From Reticulitermes speratus (taxonomy: Eukaryota; Arthropoda; Insecta; Blattodea; Rhinotermitidae), in NCBI GenBank assembly GCA_021186555.1, contig JAJKFL010000010.1:4609085-4673084 (forward strand): 64,000 nt of DNA, read 5' to 3'. Below, one piece after another: positions 43,060-54,500 of the stretch. A model generated the notes under the pieces. It was given only the letters and a program-made list of their open reading frames with translations. It was not told where the DNA came from and ran no database searches. Within the stretch, counting starts at the first letter, position 1, and each line of letters opens with the position of its first letter. A program made the position numbers and the translations under genes.

Positions 43060-43630
43060 AGTTTAGTTATGCAGGTAACACAGAACACTTTGTTTTGTAT
43101 TGGTGTGAGACTTGGTCTCTCACACTGAGGGAAGAACATAGGCTGAGGATGTTCGAGAATAGGGTGCTGAGGAGGATATTTGGGTCTAAGAGGACGAGGT
43201 AACAGGGGAGTGGAGAAGACTACATAACGAGGAACTTAATGATCTGTACTCATCACCAAATATTATTCGGGCGATCAAATCAAGAAGAATGAGGTGGGCG
43301 GGGCATGTAGCACGTATGGGGAAGGGGAGAGGTGCGTACAGGATTTTGGTGGGGAGACCTGAGGGAAGGAGACCACTTGGAAGACCCAGGTGTAGATGGG
43401 AGTATAATATTAAAATTGATCTTCAAGACGTGGGATGGGAGGGCGTGGACTGGATTGATATGGCTCTGGATAGGGACAGGTGGCGGGCTGTTGTGAATGC
43501 GGTAATGAACCTTTGGGTTCCATAAAACGCGTGTAATTTCTTGACTAGCTGACTACCGTTTAGCTTCTCAAGAAGGACTCTGCTCCATGGAGTTAGTTAG
43601 TTAGTTAGTTAGTTAGTTAGCTAGTTAGGT
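43060..43630 (+). pseudogene. LINE-A C-terminal region with (GTTA)n tail
   Basis: The open part 43289-43525 encodes [20 protein letters not shown], then [20 protein letters not shown] and [20 protein letters not shown] before the stop. Upstream, broken text matches LYWCETWSLTLREE and [11 protein letters not shown]. The 3' UTR ends in GAGTTAGTTAGTTAGTTAG. It preserves the C-terminal end that 39571-40250 lacks. Confidence 0.8.
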
Positions 43631-44081
43631 AACAGAACACTGCAGCCAGAATGAAACACTCTAACCCTGATTACGAAAACATTAGGAAGATCCTTTGTTA
43701 ACATCATTTGCCTCTTTGTGCTCCTTAAAGTGGATGCTGCTTAATGAAATAAAGTTTGTTTCCTCTTTAACCGGCTCTCTTGTTGCTTATGTCGTCAAGA
43801 ATGATTTGAAAAGAAGATTCGTACTTTGTGGACAGTCACGTTCCAGTCAAGAACCAGTCAGACACTGTTCACTCTGTCCGAGTAGCAGTAGCAGTAGCAG
43901 TAGCAGTGACGGTCAAGGCACGGTACTGTCACGAACAAATGCATTTAAGTACAGTAGAAGATTATTAATCTTGATTACGAGCGGACTCGGGGCCGACCGT
44001 GAGCCTACCGGCAGTGAGAATCGGGTGTGGAGGAAGAGTCGACGTCTGCTGCGTAGTTACATTGTGTGGAGTGATGTGGCT
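43631..44081. other. non-coding DNA, short GTAGCA repeat only
   Basis: A short (AGTAGC)n stretch near 43882-43906. Nothing else recognised. Confidence 0.5.
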
Positions 44082-45140
44082 ACGTATACAGAGTGTAGCT
44101 ACGTATACAGAGTGTAGCTACGTATACAGAGTGTAGCTACGTATACAGAGTGTAGCTACGTATACAGTGTGTAGCTACGTATACAGTGTGTAGCTACGTA
44201 TACAGAGAGTGTAGCTACGTATACAGATTGTAGCTACGTATACAGAGTGTAGCTACGTATACAGTGTGTAGCTACGTATACAGAGTGTAGCTACGTATAC
44301 AGAGTGTAGCTACGTATACAGAGTGTAGCTACGTATACAGAGTGTAGCTACGTATACAGAGTGTAGCTACTATACAGAGTGTAGCTACGTATACAGAGTG
44401 TAGCTACGTATACAGAGTGTAGCTACGTATCCAGAGTGTAGCTATGTATACAGAGTGTAGCTACGTATACAGTGTGTAGCTACGTATACAGAGTGTAGCT
44501 ACGTATACAGAGTGTAGCTACATATACAGTGTGTAGCTACGTATACAGTGTGTAGCTACATATACAGTGTGTAGCTACATATAGAGTGTGTAGCTACGTA
44601 TACAGAGTGTAGCTACGTATACAGAGTGTAGCTACGTATACAGAGTGTAGCTACGTATACAGAGTGTAGCTACGTATACAGAGTGTAGCTACGTATACAG
44701 AGTGTAGCTACGTATACAGAGTGTAGCTACATATACAGTGTGTAGCTACGTATACAGAGTGTAGCTACGTATACAGAGTGTAGCTACGTATACAGAGTGT
44801 AGCTACGTAAACAGAGTGTAGCTACGTATACAGAGTGTAGCTACGTATACAGAGTGTAGCTACGTATACAGTGTGTAGCTACGTATACAGAGTGTGAGCT
44901 ACGTATACAGTGTGTAGCTACATATACAGTGTGTAGCTACGTATACAGAGTGTAGCTACGTATACAGAGTGTAGCTACATATACAGAGAGTGTAGCTACA
45001 TATACAGAGTGTAGCTACGTATACAGAGTGTAGCTACGTATACAGAGTGTAGCTACGTTACAGAGTGTAGCTACGTATACAGTGTGTAGCTACGTATACA
45101 GAGTGTAGCTACGTATACAGTGTGTAGCTACATATACAGA
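44082..45140. repeat. 19-bp minisatellite rich in palindromes
   Basis: About 55 copies of GTAGCTACGTATACAGAGT (period 19, checked at 44101 and 44120). Each unit contains the self-complementary words GTAGCTAC, TACGTA and GTATAC. Variants are CAGTGTG for CAGAGTG and ACATAT for ACGTAT. Confidence 0.92.
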
Positions 45141-45184
45141 GCGTGCGACGTGGGGAAGGGAAGTAGTGTGTTGTGCTTGAGGGT

Positions 45185-45790
45185 CAGGTGGTCCAAGAAG
45201 AAGGACGAGGAAAAGGAGAATAAGGTGGAGGAGTAGGAGAAAAAGGTGGAGGAGAAGGAGATGAAGAAGGATGAGGGGGAGAAGGAGAAGAAGTAGAAGA
45301 GAAGGAGTAGGAGGAGTAAAAGAAGAATAAGGATGAGGGGGAGAAGGAGAAGAAGAAGTAGAATAGAAGGAGTAGGAGGAGGAAATGAAGAATAAGGATG
45401 AGGGGGAGCAGGATAGGAAGAAGAAGAAGAGCAGGAGAAGGAAATTTAGGAGGAGGAGGGAAAGAAGAATAAGGGTGAGGGAGAAGAAGAGGAAGAAAAA
45501 GTAGAACAGAAGGAGCAGGAGGAAGAGTAGGAGAATAAGGTGAAGGAAAAAAAGAAGTATGAAGGCGAGAGGGAGAGGAAGAAGACGTAGAAAAGAAGGA
45601 GGAGAATGAGGAGGAGAAGGAGAAGAGGAAGGAAAGAAGTAGGAGGGGAGATGGAGAAGGAAGAGTGTTAGGAGAAGGAGGAGGAGGAGACGATGACGAA
45701 AGTGAAGGGGAAGAAGAAGAATAGAAGAATTAGAAGAGGGGTAGGTGGAGAAAGAAGAGAAGTAGAGGAAGGAGGAGAAAAACGAGAAGA
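45185..45790. repeat. 600-bp polypurine tract
   Basis: The plus strand is almost entirely A and G (GAAGAAGGA and GGAGGAG words) with scattered T. The 245-codon Leu/Ser/Phe-rich frame on the minus strand is its by-product. It sits between two tandem arrays. Confidence 0.85.
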
Positions 45791-45921
45791 CAGTAGTCGA
45801 AACGTCGGTAGCTATACCAGTCGACACAGCTTCACAGTCCAGAAGACTTGAACGTTCAGCAACACGGCTGTGAGAACGTCAAATGTAGCACTTGTAATGA
45901 GGAGTAAAGGAGTGGTGTGTT

Positions 45922-47913
45922 TACAGAGCATGCGACTGTTACATTACTTATTGGTGTGTTGTACAGAGCATGTGACTGTTACATTATTTATTGGTGTGTT
46001 GTACAGAGCATGCGACTGTTACATTACTTATTGGTGTGTTGTACAGAGCATGTGACTGTTACATTACTTATTGGTGTGTTGTACAGAGCATGCGACTGTT
46101 ACATTACTCATTGGTGTGTTGTACAGAGCATGTGACTGTTACATTACTTATTGGTGTGTTGTACAGAGCATGTGACTGTTACATTACTTATTGGTGTGTT
46201 GTACAGAGCATGCGACTGTTACATTACTTATTGGTGTGTTGTACAGAGCATGCGACTGTTACATTACTTATTGGTGTGTTGTACAGAGCATGTGACTGTT
46301 ACATTACTTATTGGTGTGTTGTACAGAGCATGCGACTGTTACATTACGTATTGGTGTGTTGTACAGAGCATGTGACTGTTACATTACTTATTGGTGTGTT
46401 GTACAAAGCATGTGACTCTTACATTACTTATTGGTGTGTTGTACAGAGCATGTGACTGTTACATTACTTATTGGTGTGTTGTACAGAGCATGTGACTGTT
46501 ACATTACTTATTGGTGTGTTGTACAGAGCATGTGACTGTTACATTACTTATTGGTGTGTTGTACAGAGCATGTGACTGTTACATTACTTATTGGTGTGTT
46601 GTACAGAGCATGTGACTGTTACATTACTTATTGGTGTGTTGTACAGAGCATGTGACTGTTACATTACTTATTGGTGTGTTGTACAGAGCATGCGACTGTT
46701 ACATTACTTATTGGTGTGTTGTACAGAGCATGCGACTGTTACATTACTTATTGGTGTGTTGTACAGAGCATGCGACTGTTACATTACTTATTGGTGTGTT
46801 GTACAGAGCATGTGACTGTTACATTACTTATTGGTGTGTTGTACAGAGCATGTGACTGTTACATTACTTATTGGTGTGTTGTACAGAGCATGTGACTGTT
46901 ACATTACTTATTGGTGTGTTGTACAGAGCATGTGACTGTTACATTACTTATTGGTGTGTTGTACAGAGCATGTGACTGTTACATTACTTATTGGTGTGTT
47001 GTACAGAGCATGTGACTGTTACATTACTTATTGGTGTGTTGTACAGAGCATGCGACTGTTACATTACTTATTGGTGTGTTGTACAGAGCATGCGACTGTT
47101 ACATTACTTATTGGTGTGTTGTACAGAGCATGTGACTGTTACATTACTTATTGGTGTGTTGTACAGAGCATGCGACTGTTACATTACGTATTGGTGTGTT
47201 GTACAGAGCATGTGACTGTTACATTACTTATTGGTGTGTTGTACAAAGCATGTGACTCTTACATTACTTATTGGTGTGTTGTACAGAGCATGTGACTGTT
47301 ACATTACTTATTGGTGTGTTGTACAGAGCATGTGACTGTTACATTACTTATTGGTGTGTTGTACAGAGCATGTGACTGTTACATTACTTATTGGTGTGTT
47401 GTACAGAGCATGTGACTGTTACATTACTTATTGGTGTGTTGTACAGAGCATGCGACTGTTACATTACTTATTGGTGTGTTGTACAGAGCATGCGACTGTT
47501 ACATTACTTATTGGTGTGTTGTACAGAGCATGTGACTGTTACATTACTTATTGGTGTGTTGTACAGAGCATGTGACTGTTACATTACTTATTGGTGTGTT
47601 GTACAGAGCATGTGACTGTTACATTACTTATTGGTGTGTTGTACAGAGCATGTGACTGTTACATTACTTATTGGTGTGTTGTACAGAGCATGTGACTGTT
47701 ACATTACTTATTGGTGTGTTGTACAGAGCATGTGACTGTTACATTACTGATTGGTGTGTTGTACAGAGCATGCGACTGTTACATTACTTATTGGTGTGTT
47801 GTACAGAGCATGTGACTGTTAAATTACTTATTGGTGTGTTGTACAGAGCATGTGACTGTTACATTACTTATTGGTGTGTTGTACAGAGCATGTGACTGTT
47901 ACATTACTTATTG
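45922..47913. repeat. 40-bp satellite with a higher-order repeat
   Basis: About 50 copies of a 40-bp unit (TTGGTGTGTTGTACAGAGCA, then TGTGACTGTTACATTACTTA). Units differ mainly at TGTGACT or TGCGACT. Rare private variants (ACATTACGTA at 46345, then CAAAGCA with GACTCTT) recur exactly 840 bp later at 47185, so a block of 21 units was duplicated. Repeated frames starting MVCCTEH are artefacts. Confidence 0.93.
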
Positions 47914-49027
47914 GCCAGTATTTTTTTGCTTCGGCTTACTGCACTACTGAAACAGCCAGCTTAAACGTACCGCGGTATGTACACGATTGACAAGGTAATG
48001 AACAGCGACCAGATCGAGGTGAGGGAAATTTCTTATATTCAGACTATTTAGAACATATTGTATCGCAAAGGCACCATTTGAAAACCTTCGAACACTGCGA
48101 AGGCTGCAAACAAATGTTTAGCAGATAAAGTCTTACTTTTTCAGAGAAAATTTATTGTATGTGAAGCCTTAAGGACTGAAATTGCTACCAATCACCAATT
48201 GCGAGTAGAAATTAATATGACAGCCAACTATAACTTAATTTTTTTGAAGTACGTTATTTTTAAGAAGAAAAAAACCAAGTGAGAATTTAAAATACATTTA
48301 AGTGTTTATTTTAATTTATTTTATTTGTCTCAATAATTTAAAAATTGTTGGGGGCAGAAAATATCATTATTTTCAATTAAAATATTAATTTTGTCGCCCC
48401 ATGCATTCTTCCGCCTGGGAAACCTTACCAATCGCCCCACTTCTCCCCACCAGCTACCAGCTACGCCACTGTGTGTGTGTAATCACCAGACCAAAGTCGC
48501 CCAGCCATAATGAGCCAAGCATGACTGCTGGTCCTGTCACTGTCCATGTAACTGATCCGCCATTTTCAAGAAGCCAGAATTGGGCGTCGTGGGATCAGAA
48601 AGCGAACGCCGTGATTCGCTGTCACTGACACAAGTAGGCAGTGCGAGTCCGGTAAGGTACCGTAACACTTTGCCAAAACAGGGGAGACGGGGTTCTTGTT
48701 TTTATTTGTCAGGAAGTCGCATAAATGCTTGCGTCATTTACGTAGTACCAGTTTGGGGAAGGCGGGGTATGAAAGGGCTGTGATCTGCTGTTGGAGCTGG
48801 GGGGAGGGGGGGGTGTCAGACTTCTTTGCAAGTAAATTCTTTGTCTTATTTCTTATTCCTTATTCTTCCTTTCTCTTATACGATTTAATTGGAGAAAATG
48901 TAAATTTGTGAGTCACAGTTACACACGTTACACAGCAATTTCAGTACTGCACACAACGGATTTAACGCAGCTATTTGAATTCAACCACATATAACCATTT
49001 CTTCATCTAGGCCTCCCAGTATTGACA
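47914..49027. other. non-coding DNA, nothing recognised
   Basis: No recognised repeat. A G-rich stretch occurs near 48796-48812. Confidence 0.45.
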
Positions 49028-49215
49028 AGGTAAAGGTAAAGCAATCCCTTTACAGGCTGGAGAGGCCCTTAGGGTTCCAGGGGGTTGAGACTTTCAGATT
49101 TCTAGACAATCGGAACATGAAGGTGGTAAGCCTACGCACCGGCCGCCTTTACCCCCCAGGAGATATTCCTGGTACTCATTTTTGTTAGAGGCACTATGAA
49201 CCAGGCCTGTGTTAA
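49028..49215 (-). mobile_element. SINE family III, head missing
   Basis: The reverse complement matches the body at 28590-28885 (plus-strand text GTAAAGCAATCCCTTTACAG, GGCCGCCTTTACCCCCCAGG). It ends before the box B region. Confidence 0.65.
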
Positions 49216-49225
49216 AATTCAATAA

Positions 49226-49805
49226 AACGCCAACAAATGCACTATATTACTACGTACAGTATACAGCTTTTTACAATTAAAGCACTAGAACTCACACACT
49301 GTAAACACTTTATATTGTAATAACTAACTAACTAACTAACTAACTCCATGGAGCAGAGTCCTTCTTGAGAAGCTAGCAGGTCCTCAGCTAGTCAAGAACT
49401 TTCCAGCATTTTATGGAACCCGAAGGCTCATTACCGCACTCACAACAGCCCGCCACCTGTCCCTATCCTGAGCCATATCAATCCAGTCCATGCTCCCCAT
49501 CACACGCCTTGAAGATACATTTTAATATTATTCTCCCATCTACGCCTGGGTCTTCCAAGTGGTCTCCTTCCTCAGGTCTCCCCACCAAAATCCTGTATGC
49601 ACCTCTCCCCTCACCCATACGTGCTACATGCCCCGCCCACCTCATTCTTCTTGATTTTATCACCCGAATAGTATTTGGTGATGAGTACAGATCATTAAGT
49701 TCCTCCTTATGTAGTCTTCTCCACTCCCCTGTTACCCCGTCCCTCTTAGGCCCAAATATCCTCCTTGTATATATATATATATTGTAATATAGTGCATTGT
49801 TTACT
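49226..49805. mobile_element. remnant of a first-group element, split by a LINE
   Basis: The left edge CCAACAAATGCACTATATTA has an inverted counterpart near 49783-49800 (AATATAGTGCATTGTTT), matching the conserved outer-arm word of the hammerhead elements. No ribozyme core or tail is visible. The LINE at 49323-49777 interrupts it. Confidence 0.45.
49323..49777 (-). pseudogene. LINE-A 5'-truncated copy with target duplication
   Basis: TATATTGTAATA at 49311-49322 and 49778-49789 is a 12-bp duplication. The minus strand ends in a (GTTA)n tail (seen as ACTAACTAACTAACTAAC at the left). The coding part includes [20 protein letters not shown] before a frame break at the EEGDH stretch. Confidence 0.82.
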
Positions 49806-49894
49806 GTTTTCTTGAACTTAACAATTATTGCGCGGATGTGAATGCCATATTATGTTGCTTCTAGACTTTTTGTATTCTAAGTACCTCAGCAAAG

Positions 49895-50075
49895 TAAATT
49901 CAAGATAAGGTCCTCGCTGTGTACACCATGAAGGCGTAAGGGGGAGTGGAGTTACAGCTGCACTCATTCTTAACCTCAGAACCAGGAGGAAGTATGTGAT
50001 CAGCTTCGTGCCTGGGCCACTTCTCGGCCACTTTACCGTGAGTGAAAAGCGGCCCCGTTTACCCATTAAATAGAA
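49895..50075 (-). mobile_element. SINE family II 3' fragment, diverged
   Basis: The plus-strand text ATTCTTAACCTCAGAACCAG and GGCCACTTTACCG is the complement of the family II body. Confidence 0.45.
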
Positions 50076-50623
50076 GTCTGGGAGTGACCTAGAGATGGTA
50101 CGGACGTTTTGAAAAGAAATAGGGTATCTTGACCCTGTAGAGAAACGAGCCACGATTCCGCGGTTGTCTCGCCTGTAGTTTATCTACTGCATCAACTGTG
50201 GTACACAGGCACCGATTTACATTATGTGTATGGTAATTCCAGTCCGAATAATATGTAGGTCTGCTTATCAGTTTTGCATTTAGCAGGGGCGCACCCAAGG
50301 GAGGGGGACTGCCGGGAAGCAGCTCCCCCAAACCCCCAAAAACCGAAATTAAAAAAAAAATTTTATAGATATTACGACATCAAAAGTTTTACGCGATTTA
50401 CACTTCAGCTGAAATCAGTCACTGAAATCGGCTCATGACTAGTACATTAGAATTTTGAAAAATAAATTTAATGGAATTTAAAAAAAAACAAGAAGATTTG
50501 ACACTGTGATTGAGTCATGGAACATGTAGTTATATTCGTATGTAAATAAATGAGGTTGCAAACAGTGTTATGTTACAGTTATACTTACGAGATGATTTTT
50601 ATAACGTGATTTTTTTACCAAAT

Positions 50624-50675
<52 letters not shown>

Positions 50676-50859
50676 GAGGCATGTTGAGCCATGTAGTCCA
50701 AAACGCGGTCACTAACAAGTAGCACTATAAACTGTTGACAGTAAAAATAATTTGTCTGCCCTTTATCTGTAGGTTACCTGCATTGCACATTTATGGTGCG
50801 CACATAGTGACGGAGGCAGCATATCCAGAATGTAAAGAATGTATGCTATTAGGAAGGGG
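50076..50859. other. non-coding DNA with a (TA)n tract
   Basis: A TA dinucleotide run lies at about 50629-50672. No gene was recognised before the LINE fragment that starts near 50860. Confidence 0.5.
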
Positions 50860-50931
50860 GAGGATGGCATTCAATGGGGCACGTCAGCTTTTGTTTATAT
50901 TGATGGTGTTGACTTATTGGAAGAAAATATA

Positions 50932-51187
50932 TTTTTTTTTCCCCATGGCGCGACAGCCCCTAGTGGACCAGGGTCCCCTCATTATAGAGGTTTCACGATC
51001 ACATTCAGACACACCACATTCGGTAGGGCTCCTCTGGACAAGGGATCAGCCGGTCGCAGAGACTTCTACCTAAACAACACTCACAAGTGACAGACATCCA
51101 TGCCCCCGGCGGGATTCGAACCCGCAATCCCAGCAAGCAAGGGCCGCAGACCCACGCCTTAGACCGCGCGGCCACTGGGATCGGCAT
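50932..51187 (-). mobile_element. SINE family I inserted in LINE-A
   Basis: A full-length minus-strand copy (head near 51185, T run at the left). AAATATA flanks both sides (50925-50931 and 51188-51194). The interrupted LINE reading can be followed across the insertion. Confidence 0.8.
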
Positions 51188-51503
51188 AAATATACATGTG
51201 TACTGTAATGAAAAAACAGAAGCTTTATTTGTCGCTAGTAAGAAGTTTGGTCTAGAAGTAGTTGCTGAGAAAACTAAGTACATGTTCATATCTTGAGAAC
51301 AGAACGCAGGACAACGTGACACTGTCATTGATACTAAATCATTTGAGAGTTCAGCAGAGATCAGATATTTGGGAAACACACTAATAAATCAAAATTGAAT
51401 TCATATAATTTTAAGATCAGATTGAACTCAGGGAATGCCTGCTGTCTTCGTTCCAGAATCTTTTATCTCTGTGTTTGATTACCAACAGTATAAACATGAA
51501 AAT

Positions 51504-51916
51504 TGCCGATCCCAGTGGCCGCGCGGTCTAAGGCGTGGGTCTTCGGCCGCTCGCTTACTAGGATCGTGGGTTCGAATCCCACCGGGGGCATGGATGTCTG
51601 TCTGTTGTGTTTGTTGAAAGGACGGTAATATGGACCGTAAAGTGACATGAAGGACGAAAGGATTTAAACAGTACAAAAATGGATCAAAGGGGAAAAACCC
51701 CGGACAGGCAAAGAAAAAAAAATCCCACCGGGGGCATGGATGTCTGTCTCTTGTGAGTGTTGTGTGTTGTCAGGTAGAGGTCTTTGCGACGGGCTGCTCC
51801 CTCATCCAGAGGAGTCCTACCGAGTGTGGTGTGTCTAAAAAGTGTGTGATTGTGAAGCCTCGAAAAATGAGGCGGCCTAGGCCCCAAGGGGCTGTCGAGC
51901 CATTGAGGGGGAAAAA
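51504..51916 (+). mobile_element. dimeric SINE: family I head, second module, then family I body
   Basis: AAACATGAAAAT at 51492-51503 and 51917-51928 is a 12-bp target duplication around the whole dimer, so it inserted as one unit. Order: tRNA head with boxes A and B, alternative module (GTAAAGTGACATGAAGGACG, GGGGAAAAACCCCGGACAGG), A tract, then CCCACCGGGGGCATGGATG and the ordinary family I body to GGGGCTGTCGAGCCATTG. Confidence 0.85.
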
Positions 51917-51969
51917 AAACATGAAAATATGTATAGCTGTATTTGATCTTGTTGTTATATGTGGGTGTG

Positions 51970-52133
51970 TAACTTGGTACATGTAACTTGGTACATGTAA
52001 CTTGGTACAAGTAACTTGGTACAAGTAACTTGGTACGTGTAACTTGGTACGTGTAACTTGGTACAAGTAACTTGGTACATGTAACTTGGTACGTGTAACT
52101 TGGTACGTGTAACTTGGTACATGTAACTTGGTC
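51970..52133. repeat. 14-bp tandem expansion inside LINE-A
   Basis: About twelve copies of TAACTTGGTACATG with CGTG and CAAG variants. The unit includes the LINE's own ACTTGG (Thr-Trp of GCETW), so the repeat grew from LINE sequence. Confidence 0.85.
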
Positions 52134-52166
52134 TCTCACATTAAAGGAGGAACATAGGCTGAGGGT

Positions 52167-52452
52167 AATATCAGCAGCATTTACAAGACATTTTACCACT
52201 GTCATAAAATACTAAAAACAACACACTACGTTACGGAAGTAAAGTTATTCCTTCTTCAGGTGAAACAACTAATCCTGAAACACAATTGAGAACTGTTTTT
52301 AAGATAAACGGTTTTTCCTGAAGAAGGAAATAATTTACATCCGAAACGTAGTATGTTGTTTTCAGTTTTTTATGACAATGGTAAAATATATCGCAAATGC
52401 TGCTGATATTATTCATGTAAAACCATTTTCAAAAATCTATTTGTTAAAATAA
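52167..52452 (+). mobile_element. second-group hammerhead element N
   Basis: GCTGAGGGT at 52158-52166 and 52453-52461 is a 9-bp duplication of LINE sequence. Arms run from AATATCAGCAGCATTTAC to GCAAATGCTGCTGATATT. A one-sided 40-bp extension follows at the right, starting ATTCATGTAAAACC. The right arm has CTGAAGA (52318-52324), a GGA/TCC stem and GAAACGTAG. The left arm keeps CTGAAGA but has GTAAC. Confidence 0.7.
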
Positions 52453-52596
52453 GCTGAGGGTGTTTGAGAATAGGGTGCTGAGTAAGGTAATTAGGCCTAA
52501 GAGGGACGAGGTAACAGGGGAGTGGAGAAAGTGCATGATTTGTACTGATTATCAGATGTGTTTTGGGTGACCAATACGAGAAGAATAAGACTGGGG

Positions 52597-53169
52597 AGGT
52601 GGGGTGCGATCTAGTGCTTCCTCTTTCAATTTCCAGTATTTTCTCTTTTCCTTAAGGTCATCCAGTAGCTGCTTACGTCTTCTCCCTCGTCGTCCCATCA
52701 TTTCTATCCTTCCTTCTAACTTTCCTTCAATCACGTGTTTCAGAAGGCAGTTTCTACACAAGATGTGACCAATCCAGTTAGCCTTTCTTCTTTTTATTGT
52801 ATGTAGGATATTCCTCTCCTCCTTGACTCTGTGTAATACTTCTTCATTTCTCACACGATCGGTCCAAATGATCTTCTCCATTCTTCTCCAGCACCACATT
52901 TCAAAACTTTCCAGATACTTCTGATCTACTTTCCGAAGTGTCCACGTTTCAGCACCACACAAAGCTATGCTCCAAATGTAGCACTTTACTAGTTTGTTCC
53001 TTAAATTTATGTCCAGTTTGCTGGTGAAAAGAGTCTTCTTCTTTGTGAATACTCTTTTTGCCATGGCAATTCTGGATTTAATTTCACGTGTACACCTTGC
53101 ATTATTTGTTATAATGCTAGCCAAATAATTGAAATATTCCACATTCTCCATTTGTTTTTGATCTATCAT
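52597..53169 (-). pseudogene. second LINE (LINE-B): C-terminal reverse transcriptase region
   Basis: An open frame of about 190 residues contains NVEYFNYLASIITNNARCTR, CGAETWTLRKVDQKYLESFE, RVRNEEVLHRVKEERNILHT and GRRGRRRKQLLDDLKEKR. This is a different LINE from LINE-A, of a type common in insects by my recollection. It is truncated at both ends: the N-terminal side ends at a TA-rich stretch (53170-53200) and the C-terminal side abuts LINE-A at 52597. Open but lacking the catalytic core. Confidence 0.75.
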
Positions 53170-53200
53170 AATTATATATATATATATGTATATATATTAA

Positions 53201-54384
53201 ATTGAAAATTCCACGAAATGAAAAGAAATGAATGTTCCTTGGAATGCGTTGTTTACCTAAACATTTTTTTTAGAATTTACCAACGTGCACGGATCAAGCC
53301 GGCTTGAAAACATGCATGCTAAATGACTAGACCGCCTGCTCACGTGTACCATTACGCACGTGCATGTTATAAGCACCCAAAGGGGTCCTCATTCTTCCAT
53401 AATCCGATGACGTCACCCTGAAGATAGACGTATTGTGACTTCATTGGTTGACTGGAGTAAGCAAATTGAACCAATGGGAGGAACATGTCGTAATTCCATG
53501 TTCCTCTTCGCCATTGTTCGAACTTCCATTGTTTTTAATCATCAGCCGGAAATAAGGTGGGCGGTACTTTAAACTGCTAATGAGGAGGAGGGGATTCCCA
53601 AAACAGGTGCGAGTCCATAACAATTACCATGATTAATTCACGTGACAATCTTAAAATCCACATACCATGACTTCAGATGGGAATTTCTCTTCGTATGGAA
53701 GCGAATGGTAACCGAATTTGTAGGCGAGCAACATGGAACTAAGTGTAGCTCCCATGTTGCTTCAGTTTCTGACAAAAATTGGTATTCCCCTTTCTTTGGA
53801 ATAAAATTTTGTTATATAGTCTGAGCAATTTTCGTGTGGGAAGGGGTTTACGAGTTATCAGCTAGTTGAAGGGGCAAGAAAACAAGTTAGGAAGTGTCCG
53901 CAGAACTTACGCTTCTGGCTTTTTCGTTCTTTCATTGTCTCGGGACGTTAAATTCGAGAATTGTTTCCAAAAAAATAGAATTTTATCTCACACTATAAGA
54001 TTTCTTCATATCTGCCCAACAGATTTAGAATAAATCATTCGGATGTCGTTAGCGTGCAGAATTACAGTCGATATCCTTTGAACGTCGATACGCGGCCTAT
54101 GTAGCCGATAATGGTCGATGATCAGTGCTCACATATTTCTTCATCCTCAATCCGTAACTCACAGAGGACACAGTTTGTCTCATTATAAACGAAACTGTAT
54201 GCTCAGTAGTGTCTTTGGCTTCACTGCCAACGTCATACAGACGGGTGTCTCCTTTATGAAAAACATCATACAAGTATCTAGATCTTCATGTAAACTGTTA
54301 TTTTTAATCGATTTTAAATCAGGCTTAAATTTTGTCTACAGGATTTGTACGACAGGTTTTTCTTATAAGAAATATAAAATTATT
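53201..54384. other. non-coding DNA, nothing recognised
   Basis: No recognised gene or repeat. Confidence 0.45.
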
Positions 54385-54500
54385 CTGGTATTTGAGGTTC
54401 TTACAGCTATGGTGATGAAGATTAAAGTCTTCTGGAATATAAGTTCGTGTGGGCTGGTAAGTCAGCTATTTACCAATAGACACGACTTCACAGGCCAGGA
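54385..54500 (+). other. decayed second-group terminal-arm remnant
   Basis: The translation FEVLTAMVMKIKVFWNISSC and the DNA GTCTTCTGGAATATAAG resemble the arm text GTCTTCTGGGATATTA of elements M and Y. The frame-like text is a shadow of the repeat. Confidence 0.4.

Larger units (their letters stand above)
50860..52596 (+). pseudogene. LINE-A copy dissected by four later events
   Basis: Coding pieces in order: FVYIDGVDLLEENI (50890-50931, at the position of the FVYADDV-type catalytic box, with ADD changed to IDG); KTEALFVASKKFGLEVVAEK and IRYLGNTLINQN (51190-51475); a decayed ILPVVLYGCETW stretch (51929-51990); [10 protein letters not shown] (52130-52166) and FENRVLR (from 52453). Between them lie a family I SINE (50932-51187), a dimeric SINE (51504-51916), a 14-bp tandem expansion (51975-52130) and element N (52167-52452). 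All coding function is lost. Confidence 0.75.

Noticed and set aside
43594..43626. Telomeric repeat
   Set aside because: The unit is GTTA, not TTAGG, and it is attached to LINE 3' ends.
45090..45827. 245-codon Leu/Ser/Phe-rich minus-strand frame
   Set aside because: Composition artefact of the polypurine tract plus part of the 19-bp array.
45870..47895. Series of frames starting MVCCTEH
   Set aside because: Translations of the 40-bp satellite; no start context and the same text in rotating frames.
51504..51600. tRNA gene suggested by boxes A and B
   Set aside because: It does not fold into a mature tRNA and is followed by a SINE body; all such sites belong to SINE families I-IV.
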